A stretch of DNA of 64,000 nucleotides, from the NCBI RefSeq assembly GCF_018135625.1, contig NZ_CP073078.1, positions 744,001 through 808,000 of the forward strand. Reading direction: 5' to 3'. Every line of letters begins with the position of its first letter. Positions within the stretch are counted from its first letter, which is position 1. Below are positions 46,936 through 55,856 of the stretch, one piece after another. The translations under genes and the position numbers were made by a program. The notes beneath the pieces were generated by a model that was not told the origin of the DNA, made no database searches, and saw only the letters and a list, made by a program, of their open reading frames with translations. Source of the DNA: Phenylobacterium montanum. Lineage in GTDB: Bacteria > Pseudomonadota > Alphaproteobacteria > Caulobacterales > Caulobacteraceae.

Positions 46936-47364
46936 ATGATCACACAAGACCACACTGACGAGGCCGCCGACGTCCTGCGCCTCAGCGCCGAGATCGTTTC
47001 GGCCTATGTCGCCCAGAACAACGTGCCTGCTTCGAGCATCGGTACGCTCATCCATTCGGTGCATGATGCGCTCACCGGCCTCGGCGCCCCGCCGAAGGAG
47101 CCTGAACCCGAAAAGCGGAAGCCCGCCGTACCGATCAGCCGCTCGGTGCAGAGCGACTATATCGTCTGCCTGGAAGACGGAAAGCGCCTGAAGATGCTGA
47201 AGCGCTATCTGCGCTCGCGCTACGACCTCAGCCCGGAAGAATACCGGCGCAAATGGGGCCTGCCACCCGACTATCCGATGGTCGCTCCGGTCTACGCCGC
47301 CCGTCGCTCGGACTTCGCCAAGCAGATCGGCCTCGGCAAGGGCGTCCGCGGGCGCAAGGCCTGA
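46936..47364 (+). CDS. MucR/Ros family transcriptional regulator, zinc-site variant
   Basis: A 142-residue MucR/Ros protein. An N-terminal dimerisation helix region is followed by the DNA-binding domain with SDYIVCLEDGKRLKMLKRYL (residues 73-92), PEEYRRKWGLPPDYPMVAP and a basic tail. In classic Ros proteins the zinc is held by two Cys and two His; here Cys78 remains, but the others are Asp81, Tyr91 and Tyr96 (KRYLRSRY instead of KRHLxTHH), so a normal zinc site cannot form. MucR proteins in Caulobacter repress cell-cycle genes such as ctrA. Divergent from glyA. Confidence 0.87.
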   Translation: MITQDHTDEAADVLRLSAEIVSAYVAQNNVPASSIGTLIHSVHDALTGLGAPPKEPEPEKRKPAVPISRSVQSDYIVCLEDGKRLKMLKRYLRSRYDLSPEEYRRKWGLPPDYPMVAPVYAARRSDFAKQIGLGKGVRGRKA

Positions 47365-47436
47365 CGAGTGCGTGGTTCGAGACGCGGCGCTCTGCGCCGC
47401 TCCTCACCATGACGACTTTGGTGGAACGTCAACAAA

Positions 47437-47522
47437 CCTCGTCATCCTGAGGAGGCCGCAAGGCGGCCGTCTCGAAGGACGCACAAGCTCCCAGCGCTCG
47501 AAGGACGCACAAGCGCCCAGCG
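47437..47522. repeat. Intergenic palindromic repeat with 26-bp tandem duplication
   Basis: The start (CTCGTCATCCTGAGG, then hairpin GGCCGC-AAG-GCGGCC at 47454-47468, then CTCGAAGGACGCA) matches one half of the element at 52490-52590. Its end is duplicated: a 26-base unit beginning CTCGAAGGACGCACAAGC occurs at 47471-47496 and 47497-47522 with one mismatch. It lies between two convergent genes. Confidence 0.75.
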
Positions 47523-47545
47523 AAAGTTCCAAGCGGCCCTGGAAC

Positions 47546-48772
47546 TCAGGCCGCGTAACCGCCCAGGCGCTTGACGTTGCAGCGCGACCACAGCTTGTCG
47601 AGCGCGCCCACCAGGTGGTCCATCATCTCGTCGGTGTGGAACGGAGTCGGGGTGAAGCGAAGGCGCTCGGTGCCGCGCGGCACGGTCGGATAGTTGATCG
47701 GCTGCACGTAGACGCCGAAATCGGCTAGCAGCATGTCCGAGATCATCTTGCAGTGGACGGGATCGCCCACCAGCACCGGCACGATGTGGCTGACCGAAGG
47801 CATCACCGGCAGGCCGGCCTCGGCGAAGCGGCGCTTCAGGGTCGCGGCGCGCTCCTGGTGGCGGACCCGCACCTCGTTGTGCTCGCGCAGCCAACGCACG
47901 CTGGCCGCCGCGCCCGCCGACAGGGCCGGCGGCAGCGAGGTGGTGAAGATGAAGCCGGAGGCGAAGCTGCGGATGGCGTCGACGATATCGGCGTCGGCGG
48001 CGATGTAGCCGCCCATGACCCCGAAGGCCTTGCCCAGGGTGCCTTCGATGATGTCGATCTGGTCCATCACCCCGTCGCGCTCGGCGACGCCGCCGCCCTG
48101 CCGGCCGTAGAGCCCGACCGCATGGACCTCGTCCAGATAGGTCAGGGCGCCATATTTCTTGGCCAGGGCGATGGTTCCGGCGATATCCGAGATGTCGCCG
48201 TCCATGGAATAGACGCTCTCGAACGCCACCAGCTTGGGCGCGTCCGCCGGGGCATCGCGCAGCAGCGCCTCCAGATGCTCCAGGTCGTTGTGGCGGAACA
48301 CCTTGTACTCGCAGCGCCCGTTGCGGATGCCGGCGATCATCGAGGCGTGGTTCAGCTCGTCAGAGAAGATGATCAGGCCGGGCAGGATCTTGGTCAGGGT
48401 CGACAGCGCCGCCTCGTTGGCCACATAGCCGGACGTGAACAGCAGGGCCGCTTCCTTGCCGTGCAGGTCGGCCAGTTCCTTCTCCAGGGCGACGTGGTAG
48501 CAGGTGGTGCCCGAGATATTGCGCGTGCCGCCCGAGCCTGAACCAGCCTCGTCGATGGCCTGGTGCATGGCCTGAGTCACGATCGGGTTCTGGCCCTGGC
48601 CGAGATAGTCGTTGGAGCACCAGACCACGACGTCGGTCTGGCTGCCGTCGGGACGGGTCCAGCGGGCCTTGGGGAACTCTCCGCGGTAGCGCTTCAGGTC
48701 GGCGAACACTCGGTAGCGGCCCTCGCTGTGGACCTGGTCGAGCGCGTTGCGAAAAGCAGCCTTGTAATCCAT
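47546..48772 (-). CDS. hemA: 5-aminolevulinate synthase
   Basis: A 408-residue ALAS of the alphaproteobacterial/mitochondrial (Shemin) route, condensing glycine and succinyl-CoA, the first step of heme synthesis. PLP lysine is near residue 248 in [38 protein letters not shown] and [13 protein letters not shown] are characteristic. ATG at 48772 gives the typical [11 protein letters not shown] start; the frame stays open far upstream with no family similarity. Confidence 0.96.
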   Translation of the reverse strand: MDYKAAFRNALDQVHSEGRYRVFADLKRYRGEFPKARWTRPDGSQTDVVVWCSNDYLGQGQNPIVTQAMHQAIDEAGSGSGGTRNISGTTCYHVALEKELADLHGKEAALLFTSGYVANEAALSTLTKILPGLIIFSDELNHASMIAGIRNGRCEYKVFRHNDLEHLEALLRDAPADAPKLVAFESVYSMDGDISDIAGTIALAKKYGALTYLDEVHAVGLYGRQGGGVAERDGVMDQIDIIEGTLGKAFGVMGGYIAADADIVDAIRSFASGFIFTTSLPPALSAGAAASVRWLREHNEVRVRHQERAATLKRRFAEAGLPVMPSVSHIVPVLVGDPVHCKMISDMLLADFGVYVQPINYPTVPRGTERLRFTPTPFHTDEMMDHLVGALDKLWSRCNVKRLGGYAA

Positions 48773-48929
48773 CGCTTCTGAATTCCCCGACATCCGCCTC
48801 AAGTTCGACGGACCCTCCATCACTGAACGGTCATCAAATCGCCGGGCCTTGTCGCACCAGAAGCCCGGCCTGTCCACATCCGGAAAGACACTTAGGGGCC
48901 CTACCGTGACGGCCCCGTCACCTTCGATA

Positions 48930-48955
48930 TTGACGCCAAACCCAGGCGCGACAAT
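48930..48955 (+). promoter_or_regulatory. Possible alr promoter
   Basis: TTGACG (48930-48935) and GACAAT (48950-48955) with a 14-base spacer lie 58 bases before the alr start. The -35 is a good match and the -10 moderate. Confidence 0.42.
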
Positions 48956-49013
48956 AGGACAAAGGCGCCTTAAAGCCTGCGACAAACGAGTCTCTCCAGG
49001 TCGCTTTCGCCTC

Positions 49014-50093
49014 ATGTCCGCGTTCCAAGCCCGCCTGACCGTCGATCTCGACGCCCTGGCCGCCAACTTCGCCCTGCTGCGGCGGCTGGCGGGCGCGGCC
49101 GAGGTCGCGCCGGTGGTCAAGGCGGGCGCCTATGGGCTCGGATCCGCGCCGGTCGCGCGCCGGCTGCAGGCCGAGGGGGCGAAGAGCTTTTTCGTCGCCC
49201 GCCTGACCGAGGGCGAGACCTTGCGCGGCGCGCTGGGCGAGGGCGCAAGCATCTACGTGCTGGACGGCTGCCCGGCCGGTTCGGCCGAGCGGCTGATCGC
49301 CTCGCGCCTGACGCCGGTGCTGAACAGCCTGGAGCAGGTCGAGGCCTGGTCGGCGGCGCGCGGCGGCCCCTGCGTGCTGCATGTCGACACGGGCCTGAAC
49401 CGGCTGGGCTTGCGCAAGGACGAGGCCGAGGGTCTGGCGAAAGCGCAAAGTGCTCAAGGCGGACTTGAGATCGCCGTGATCATGAGCCACCTGAGCTGCG
49501 GCGCCAGCCACGACCACCCGATGAACCACAGACAGGCCGAGAGCTTTGCCGCCATTCGTGCGCTCTTTCCCGACGCCAGGGCCAGCCTGGCCAATTCCGG
49601 CGGCCTGTTCCACGGCGGCGGCTTCCTGCACGACCTGGTGCGGCCCGGGATCACCCTCTATGGCGGCGGCCCGTTCGACCACGCCGATCCGCGGATCGCG
49701 CCCGTGGTGACGCTGGAAGCGCCGGTGCTGCAGGTGCGCGACGTGCCGGCCGGCGAGAGCGTTGGCTATGACGGCGGCTTCACCGCGCCGCGGGCGATGA
49801 AGGTGGCGATCCTCGCCGCCGGCCACGCCGACGGCCTGTTGCGCGCCCAGAGCCCGGCGGGCTGGGCCGTCTTCGACGGACTGCGGCGGTCCTTCGTCGG
49901 CCGGGTCTCGATGGACCTGATCGCCGTCGACGTCAGCGAGGACCAAGCCCCCCGGGCCGGCGACATGGTGCAGATGATAGGCCCAGATGTCCTGATCGAC
50001 GAGGTCGCAGCGGCCTCTGGCACCATCGCCTACGAGATCCTGACCCGGCTCGGCGATCGCTTCGAGACCATCTACAAGGGCGCCGTCCAGTGA
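49014..50093 (+). CDS. alr: Alanine racemase
   Basis: A 359-residue fold-type III PLP enzyme making D-alanine for peptidoglycan. The PLP lysine is Lys36 in [10 protein letters not shown] (usual motif VKA[ND]AYG, so a Gly replaces Asn/Asp), and the second catalytic residue Tyr252 is in SVGYDGGF. Also visible: [10 protein letters not shown] and MSHLSCG. Its stop overlaps the mlaE start (GTGA), which couples cell-wall and lipid-transport genes. Confidence 0.93.
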   Translation: MSAFQARLTVDLDALAANFALLRRLAGAAEVAPVVKAGAYGLGSAPVARRLQAEGAKSFFVARLTEGETLRGALGEGASIYVLDGCPAGSAERLIASRLTPVLNSLEQVEAWSAARGGPCVLHVDTGLNRLGLRKDEAEGLAKAQSAQGGLEIAVIMSHLSCGASHDHPMNHRQAESFAAIRALFPDARASLANSGGLFHGGGFLHDLVRPGITLYGGGPFDHADPRIAPVVTLEAPVLQVRDVPAGESVGYDGGFTAPRAMKVAILAAGHADGLLRAQSPAGWAVFDGLRRSFVGRVSMDLIAVDVSEDQAPRAGDMVQMIGPDVLIDEVAAASGTIAYEILTRLGDRFETIYKGAVQ

Positions 50094-50863
50094 ACCCCGT
50101 CCGGACGATAGGCCGCATCACCCTGGACATCGTGCGCTTCACCGGCGAGGTGGCCCTGTTCGGCCTGCGCGGGATCGCGCCCCTGTTCTCGCCGCCCTGG
50201 TTCCCTCGCCAGCTGGCCCGGCAGATGATGGCGATCGGCTACCTGTCCCTGCCGGTGGTGGGCCTGACCGCGGTCTTCACCGGCGCGGCCCTGGCGCTGA
50301 ACATCTATACCGGCGGCGGCCGCTTCAACGCCGAGCAGATCATGCCGCAGATCGTGGCCCTGGGGATCACGCGCGAGCTCGGGCCCGTTCTGGCGGCCCT
50401 GATGCTGGCCGGCCGCGTCTCCGCCGCCATCGCCGCCGAGCTGGGCGCCATGCGGGCGACCGAGCAGATCGACGCCATGCGCACCCTCTCCACCGACCCA
50501 TTCCGCTACCTGGTGGCGCCGCGGATCCTAGCGGCGGTGATCTGCCTGCCGCTGCTGACCGTGGTCGCCGACCTGATCGGCATAGCCGGCGGCTGGCTGG
50601 TGGCGACCCGCACCCTGGCCTTCAACCCGGTAGTCTATCTGCGCAACACCGGCGACTTCCTGCAGTCCTGGGACGTGGAGTCCGGCCTGATCAAGGCGGC
50701 GGTGTTCGGCTTCATGGTCGCCCTGATGGGCTGCTATCACGGTTACAACTCCAAGGGCGGCGCCCGCGGAGTCGGCCGCGCCACCACGCTCGCCGTCGTC
50801 TCGGCGGCGGTGCTGATCTTCATGAGCGACTATCTGCTCACCACCTGGTTCTCCCGCACATGA
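50090..50863 (+). CDS. mlaE: MlaE-type ABC transporter permease
   Basis: A 257-residue permease of the MlaE family, the inner-membrane part of retrograde phospholipid transport to keep the outer membrane asymmetric. Conserved elements: AIGYLSLPVVGLTAVFTGAAL, GPVLAALMLAGRVSAAIAAELGAMRATEQIDAM, and GARGVGRATTLAVVSA at the C-terminus. Start is GTG; it overlaps alr and the next gene by four bases each. Confidence 0.93.
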   Translation: MNPVRTIGRITLDIVRFTGEVALFGLRGIAPLFSPPWFPRQLARQMMAIGYLSLPVVGLTAVFTGAALALNIYTGGGRFNAEQIMPQIVALGITRELGPVLAALMLAGRVSAAIAAELGAMRATEQIDAMRTLSTDPFRYLVAPRILAAVICLPLLTVVADLIGIAGGWLVATRTLAFNPVVYLRNTGDFLQSWDVESGLIKAAVFGFMVALMGCYHGYNSKGGARGVGRATTLAVVSAAVLIFMSDYLLTTWFSRT

Positions 50864-51627
50864 CCGCGGCTCCCAAGCTCGAGTGGCGCGGCGTGCGCAT
50901 CCATCTCAGCGACCATTGGGTGCTGGACGGGCTGGACCTGTCCATCGGCGCCGGGCGCTCGCTGGTGATCATCGGCGGCTCGGGCCAGGGCAAGTCGGTG
51001 ACCATCAAGATCGCCATGGGCCTGATGACGCCCGACAAGGGCCAGGTGCTGATCGACGGCGTCGACGTCACTCACGCCTCGGGGCGGGAGCGTAGCGGCC
51101 TGTTCAGCCGCTTCGGCATGCTGTTTCAGGGCGGCGCGCTGTTCGACAGCCTGACGGTCTGGGAGAACGTGGCCTTTCGCCTGATCAACGCCGACAAGGT
51201 CCCGCGCCGGGCGGCCAAGGCCCAGGCGGTGGAGGCCCTGGCCAAGGTGCGGCTGGCGGCCAGCGTCGCCGACCTCTATCCCAGCGACCTTTCAGGCGGC
51301 ATGCAGAAGCGCGTGGGCCTGGCCCGCGCTATCGTCGGCTCGCCCGAGATCATTTTCTTCGACGAGCCCACCACGGGCCTGGACCCCATCACCGCCGACG
51401 CGGTCAACGAGCTGATTGTCGAGCAGGTCAAGGGCCTGGGCTGCACCGCGGTCTCGATCACCCACGACCTGGCCTCGGCCCGCAAGATCGGCGACGAGGC
51501 GGCCATGCTGCACGACGGCAAGATCGTCTGGCGCGGCCCGATGGCCGAGTTCGACCGCTCGGGCGACCCGTACGTCGAGCAGTTCATCGCCGGCCGGGCG
51601 GATGGGCCGATCAAGGCGGCGATCTGA
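50860..51627 (+). CDS. mlaF: MlaF-type ABC transporter ATP-binding protein
   Basis: A 255-residue ATPase partner of MlaE. Walker A GGSGQGKS at residues 39-46, signature LSGGMQKRVGLARA, Walker B IIFFDEPTTGLDP and switch His in SITHDLASA. Start ATG overlaps the mlaE stop (ATGA). The substrate-binding mlaD and the periplasmic mlaB/C genes are not here and must lie elsewhere if the system is complete. Confidence 0.93.
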   Translation: MTAAPKLEWRGVRIHLSDHWVLDGLDLSIGAGRSLVIIGGSGQGKSVTIKIAMGLMTPDKGQVLIDGVDVTHASGRERSGLFSRFGMLFQGGALFDSLTVWENVAFRLINADKVPRRAAKAQAVEALAKVRLAASVADLYPSDLSGGMQKRVGLARAIVGSPEIIFFDEPTTGLDPITADAVNELIVEQVKGLGCTAVSITHDLASARKIGDEAAMLHDGKIVWRGPMAEFDRSGDPYVEQFIAGRADGPIKAAI

Positions 51628-51714
51628 ACCGCCGGGCATTGCCGGTTGGCTATTTGCCCCCCACCTTCGCTGCGCCGCCGGGCTCGAACCCGTCGCGCGG
51701 TTCAGGGAGGAACC

Positions 51715-52467
51715 ATGAGGATTTGCAAGATCGGGGCGGCTGCGGCCGCCTGTTTCGCCGTGCTGGCCGTGAGCGCGCCCGCAAGCGTGCTGGCGCAGCA
51801 ACCCGCCGCCAAGCCCGCCGCCGAGGACACTCAGGCCGACGCCCTGACCAATCCGGCCTTCAAGCGCGCCGAGGTCCTGGCCTTCATCGGCGTCCAGCCC
51901 GGCTGGCGGGTCGCTGATATCATCGCTGGGCGGTTCACCCGCGCCTTCAGCCAGGCGGTGGGGCCGAACGGCAAGGTCTATGCGGTCGAGCCGGCCGAGA
52001 TGGTGGCGCGGCACCCGGACATCATGACCATCATGAACGGGATCGCCGCCCAGCCGAGCTACGGCAACGTCGCGGTCAGCACCTCGCCGATCAACGCCCT
52101 GGTCATCCCGCCAGGGGTGGACGCGGTGTTCATCCGCCAGGACTATCACGACCTGCACGACAAGTTCATGGGGCCGGCGGACATCGCCGCCTTCAACCGC
52201 AGCGTCTTTGCGGCCCTGAAGCCGGGTGGCGTGTTGGTGGTGCTGGACCACGCGGCGGCGGCGGGGTCGGGCCTGCGCGACACCGAGACCCTGCACCGGA
52301 TCGACCCAGCGGCGGTCAAGACCGAGGTGACGGCGGCCGGCTTCGTGCTGGATGGGGAAAGCGACGTTCTGGCCAATCCGGCCGACGATCACACCAAGAA
52401 GGTGTTCGACCCCTCGATCCGCGGACACACGGACCAGTTCCTGCTGCGATTCAAGAAGCCGGGGTAA
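51715..52467 (+). CDS. Exported methyltransferase-like protein with degenerate SAM motif
   Basis: A 250-residue protein with a Sec signal peptide (residues 1-27, SVLAQQ cleavage region) and a class I methyltransferase-like fold: strands near VAEPAEM and HAAAAG, and the C-terminal FVLDGESDVLANPADDHTKKVFDPSIRGHTDQFLLRF typical of a predicted methyltransferase family found with signal peptides. The first SAM motif reads VADIIAGRF (67-75) instead of a glycine-rich VxDxGxGxG, so SAM binding is doubtful; SAM is also not expected outside the cytoplasm. A clear GGGAGGAA site precedes the ATG. Function unknown. Confidence 0.72.
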   Translation: MRICKIGAAAAACFAVLAVSAPASVLAQQPAAKPAAEDTQADALTNPAFKRAEVLAFIGVQPGWRVADIIAGRFTRAFSQAVGPNGKVYAVEPAEMVARHPDIMTIMNGIAAQPSYGNVAVSTSPINALVIPPGVDAVFIRQDYHDLHDKFMGPADIAAFNRSVFAALKPGGVLVVLDHAAAAGSGLRDTETLHRIDPAAVKTEVTAAGFVLDGESDVLANPADDHTKKVFDPSIRGHTDQFLLRFKKPG

Positions 52468-52489
52468 ATTTCAGCAATTGCACAACAAG

Positions 52490-52595
52490 TCCTCATCCTG
52501 AGGCGCCCGCATAGCGGGCCTCGAAGGACGCATTGGCGGCGCCGCTGCGTGCTTCGAGGCTCGCCGCTACGCGGCGAGCACCTCAGCATGAGCAG
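52490..52595. repeat. Large palindromic intergenic element with three hairpins
   Basis: Outer arms TCATCCTGAGG and CCTCAGCATGA, middle arms CGAAGGACGCA and TGCGTGCTTCG, and internal hairpins GCCCGC-ATA-GCGGGC and CTCGCCGC-TAC-GCGGCGAG make a branched cruciform. Half of it matches the element at 47437-47480. It separates the convergent exported-protein and ndk genes and may also act as a terminator. Confidence 0.78.
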
Positions 52596-52657
52596 GATAT
52601 GTAAGGCTCATCCCTAGCTTGGCGTCTGAGGCGCAGCAGGGGATGAGCGGAGTAGGA

Positions 52658-53077
52658 TCACCCGACGATTTCGGCTTCCGAGAAGAACTGGCCGATTTCG
52701 AGCTTGGCGTTCTCCTGGCTGTCCGAGCCGTGGACCGAGTTCTCGCCGACCGATTCGGCGTAGAGCTTGCGGATGGTGCCCTCGGCGGCCTGGGCCGGGT
52801 TGGTGGCGCCCATGACTTCGCGGTAGCGCGCGACGGCGTTCGGGCCTTCCAGCACCTGCACCACCACCGGGGCCGAGACCATGAAGTCGACCAGTTCGCC
52901 GAAGAACGGGCGTTCCTTGTGCACCTCGTAGAAGCGCTCAGCCTGGGCGCGGCTCATGTGGATGCGCTTTTGCGCGACGATGCGCAGGCCGGCGTCTTCG
53001 ATGACGGCGTTGACCTTGCCAGTCAGGTTGCGGCGGGTCGCGTCCGGCTTGATGATCGAGAAGGTGCGTTCGGTCAT
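52658..53077 (-). CDS. ndk: Nucleoside diphosphate kinase
   Basis: A 139-residue NDP kinase that balances nucleoside triphosphates using ATP. The phosphorylated His116 is in NSVHGSDS, with [15 protein letters not shown] at the N-terminus and [17 protein letters not shown] near 91-107. A promoter with good Caulobacter-type match is present 50-75 bases upstream. Divergent from the ABC-F gene. Confidence 0.97.
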   Translation of the reverse strand: MTERTFSIIKPDATRRNLTGKVNAVIEDAGLRIVAQKRIHMSRAQAERFYEVHKERPFFGELVDFMVSAPVVVQVLEGPNAVARYREVMGATNPAQAAEGTIRKLYAESVGENSVHGSDSQENAKLEIGQFFSEAEIVG

Positions 53078-53125
53078 GGGAAGGCTCTAGGCTCACAAGG
53101 GGAGTTGGAGGAAAAAGGTCGCGGG

Positions 53126-53154
53126 CTTATAGCCGTGCGCTTCCTCCCCGCCAA
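53126..53154 (-). promoter_or_regulatory. Promoter of ndk, Caulobacter housekeeping type
   Basis: On the minus strand TTGGCGG (53148-53154) and GCTATAAG (53126-53133) are separated by 14 bases, a close match to TTGaCgS-N10-14-GCTANAWC. Confidence 0.62.
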
Positions 53155-53172
53155 GGCGCGCGCTTTTTTCTC

Positions 53173-55053
53173 ATGTTGCAGATCAACGACCTCGTGTTCG
53201 ACGCCTGGGGCCGCCGTTTCTTTGACGGCGCGAGCGTCACCCTGCCCCAGAACGCCAAGGTGGGGCTGGTGGGCCGCAACGGGGTGGGCAAGTCGACCCT
53301 GTTCAAGCTGATCCTGGGCCAGCTGGTCCTGGGCTCCGGCGAGATCAGGATGCCGCGGAACGCGAAGGTGGCCTCGGTTGATCAGGAGCATCCGGCGACG
53401 CCTGTCAGCCTCTTGGACACAGTGCTGGCCGCCGACGTCGAGCGCGCCGCCCTGACCGCCGAGCTGGACGTGGCCCCGCCCGAGCGCCTGGGCGAGATCT
53501 ACGCCCGGCTGATCGAGATCGACGCCGACCGGGCGCCGTCGCGCGCGGCTGAGATCCTGTCGGGCCTGGGCTTCACCACCGCCGACCTCGCCCGCCCCAT
53601 GGCCGAGTTCTCCGGCGGCTGGCGCATGCGCGTGGCCCTGGCTGCGGCCCTGTTCGCCGAGCCGGATCTGCTCCTGCTCGACGAGCCGACCAATTATCTC
53701 GACCTGGAAGGCGCCCTGTGGCTCGAGGCGCGGCTGAAGAAGTACCCCTACAACGCCCTGATCATCAGCCACGACCGCGAACTGCTGAACAACTCGGTCG
53801 GCTACATCCTGCATGTGCGGGAGGGCAAGCTGGACCTCTACACCGGCGGCTATGACAGCTTCGAAGAGCAGCGGGCCGAAAAGGCGCGGCTGGCCGACGC
53901 CATGCGGGCCAAGATCGAGGCCAAGCGGGCGCACATGCAGGCCTTTGTCGACCGCTTCCGCGCCAAGGCGTCCAAGGCCACCCAGGCCCAGTCGCGCCTG
54001 AAGATGCTGGCCAAGCTGCCGCCGGCGTCGGAGGTGCAATTGGAGCGCACCGCCCCCTTCACCCTGCCCTCGCCGACCCGGCCGCTGGCCCCGCCGCTGA
54101 TCCGGCTGGAGGGCGTCAGCGTGGGCTATGGCGGCCCGCCGATCCTCAGGAACCTGAACCTGCGGCTCGACATCGACGACCGCATCGGCCTTCTGGGCGT
54201 CAACGGGGCCGGCAAGTCGACCTTCGCCAAGATGATCGCCGACGCCCTGCCGATCTCGCACGGCCACATGCACCGCGACCGGCGGATCAAGGTCGGCTGG
54301 TTCCACCAGCATCAGATCGAGGCCCTCGATCCCACCGACACGCCGCTGGAGATCATCCGCCGGGCCATGCCGGAGGCGTCGGAGAGCCAGCGCCGCTCCA
54401 AGCTGGCCCAGTTCGGCCTGGGCTTCGACAAGGCCGAGACCACGGTCTCCAACCTGTCCGGCGGCGAGCGGGCGCGGCTGCTGCTCAATCTCGTGGCCAT
54501 GGAGGCTCCTCACCTCCTGATCCTCGACGAACCGACCAACCACCTGGACATCGACAGCCGCCGGGCCCTGCTGGACGCGCTGAACGACTACGAGGGCGCG
54601 GTGATCCTGATCACGCACGACCGCTCGCTGATGGAATTGGTGGCCGACCGGCTGTGGCTGGCCGCCGACGGGAGCATCCAGCCCTTCGACGGGGACATGG
54701 AAGACTACGCCAAGTTCGTCCTCGACCGCGCCCGAGTGGCCGCGAGAGCCCCGACCCAGGTCCAGGCCGAAGCCCCGCCAGCGCCGCCCAAGCCTGCCGC
54801 CAAGCCCGCCGTCACCGCCGCCGGGCCGCTGAAGCGTCGCCTGGAGGCCGCCGAGGTGGTGTTGGCGCGCGAGACCAAGACCCTGGCCGAAATCGACGCC
54901 GCCCTGGCGGACCCGGACCTCTATGTCCGAAACCCAGCCAAGGCCGCCGAACTCGGCCAGCGCCGGGAAAAGGTCCAGGCGGCCCTGGATAAGGCTGAAC
55001 AGGCCTGGATCGAGGCGGCCGAGGCGTATGAGACGGCCAAGGCGCTGGCCTGA
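53173..55053 (+). CDS. ABC-F family ATPase (Uup/YheS-like)
   Basis: A 626-residue soluble protein with two ABC ATPase domains and no membrane part. Walker A sites are GRNGVGKS (residues 35-42) and GVNGAGKS (about 346-353); signatures are FSGGWRMRVALA and LSGGERARLLL; Walker B DEPTNYLD and DEPTNHLD. A linker of about 60 residues between the domains and a Lys/Ala/Glu coiled-coil at the C-terminus match Uup/YheS. ABC-F proteins act on the ribosome. The ribosome-binding site is weak. Confidence 0.9.
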   Translation: MLQINDLVFDAWGRRFFDGASVTLPQNAKVGLVGRNGVGKSTLFKLILGQLVLGSGEIRMPRNAKVASVDQEHPATPVSLLDTVLAADVERAALTAELDVAPPERLGEIYARLIEIDADRAPSRAAEILSGLGFTTADLARPMAEFSGGWRMRVALAAALFAEPDLLLLDEPTNYLDLEGALWLEARLKKYPYNALIISHDRELLNNSVGYILHVREGKLDLYTGGYDSFEEQRAEKARLADAMRAKIEAKRAHMQAFVDRFRAKASKATQAQSRLKMLAKLPPASEVQLERTAPFTLPSPTRPLAPPLIRLEGVSVGYGGPPILRNLNLRLDIDDRIGLLGVNGAGKSTFAKMIADALPISHGHMHRDRRIKVGWFHQHQIEALDPTDTPLEIIRRAMPEASESQRRSKLAQFGLGFDKAETTVSNLSGGERARLLLNLVAMEAPHLLILDEPTNHLDIDSRRALLDALNDYEGAVILITHDRSLMELVADRLWLAADGSIQPFDGDMEDYAKFVLDRARVAARAPTQVQAEAPPAPPKPAAKPAVTAAGPLKRRLEAAEVVLARETKTLAEIDAALADPDLYVRNPAKAAELGQRREKVQAALDKAEQAWIEAAEAYETAKALA

Positions 55054-55060
55054 GGCGGTC

Positions 55061-55384
55061 TCACCCGCAGGTCACCGACATCACCAGCCCGGTCTGGCTG
55101 TCGAAGATGATGTTGGTCCGGTCCGGTCGGTAATCTTCCGGCATCTGGCAGGTGCTGCAGGCGACGCGGCGGCGCGAGGGGTCCACAGCCACGGGGATCT
55201 GAGTGTGCGGCTTGCCGACCAGCCAGGCGAGGTCGTGCGCGTCGCACTGTTCTTTGACCTGGGCGGTGCTGGCGATATTCGGCATCAGCGGCTTGGGGCC
55301 GGCGTCGGCGGTGGGCGCCTTGTCGTCATCGCGGCAGGCGGCGAGCGAAGCAGCGGCCAGGGCGATCAGGAGGAAGCGCCTCAC
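55061..55384 (-). CDS. Lipoprotein with I78-type peptidase-inhibitor domain
   Basis: A 107-residue lipoprotein. Signal and lipobox (LAAC, near residue 15) are followed by a low-complexity spacer and a C-terminal Inhibitor-I78-like domain: CDAHDLAWLVGKPHTQIP, a VACSTCQMPEDYRPDRTNIIFD segment and the terminal SVTCG. Four cysteines could form disulfides. The family includes secreted serine-protease inhibitors; activity here is unproven. The GTG start overlaps the holC stop (GTGA), so it is coupled to pepA-holC. Confidence 0.8.
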   Translation of the reverse strand: MRRFLLIALAAASLAACRDDDKAPTADAGPKPLMPNIASTAQVKEQCDAHDLAWLVGKPHTQIPVAVDPSRRRVACSTCQMPEDYRPDRTNIIFDSQTGLVMSVTCG

Positions 55385-55842
55385 GCCTGCCGCTCCCAGC
55401 CGCGCTCGGCGCCCTGGCGCCAATAGCTGACCGGCAGCCCCTGGGCCTTGAACCGCTTCCAGCGGCCGCGCGCCTCGGTCAGGGCGGCTTCGTCGCGGCC
55501 GTCGAACAGGAGGATGCAGCGCTTATAGCCGTCCAGGTCGCCGGCTTCCGCTCCGTCGATCAGGAACAGGGCGTCGGCGCCGTTGGGGTTGGCGTCATCC
55601 GTCGTCAGAACGATCGGCTGCCGCTCGGCCTGGGGCTCGTCGGCCGAACCGTGCGGCAGAAAGCTGTCCTCGCGATAGGACCACAGCCAGCCGTCCAGGT
55701 GCTCGACCCGCTCGCGCTGGCCGCAGCGGACCAGGGCCTTCCAGCCCCGGCCGAGGGTCTTCTCCAGGAGCTCGGGCAGCACCTGGTCCAGGCCACTGCG
55801 CTCCAGGTGATAGAACCAGACTTCACACGCCGCGTCAGACAT
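55381..55842 (-). CDS. holC: DNA polymerase III subunit chi
   Basis: A 153-residue HolC, the clamp-loader accessory subunit that contacts SSB. VWFYHLERSGLDQVLPELLEKTL at the N-terminus, DGWLWSYREDSFLPHGSADEPQAERQPIVLT and RGRWKRFKAQGLPVSYWRQ at the C-terminus are typical. It follows pepA by 14 bases, the standard pepA-holC order. Confidence 0.93.
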   Translation of the reverse strand: MSDAACEVWFYHLERSGLDQVLPELLEKTLGRGWKALVRCGQRERVEHLDGWLWSYREDSFLPHGSADEPQAERQPIVLTTDDANPNGADALFLIDGAEAGDLDGYKRCILLFDGRDEAALTEARGRWKRFKAQGLPVSYWRQGAERGWERQA

Positions 55843-55856
55843 GACCTGTAAGCTAC

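Noticed and set aside
49014-50093. KAGAYG in alanine racemase as a loss of function
   Set aside because: The PLP lysine and catalytic tyrosine are present; Gly for Asn/Asp at this place is probably tolerated.
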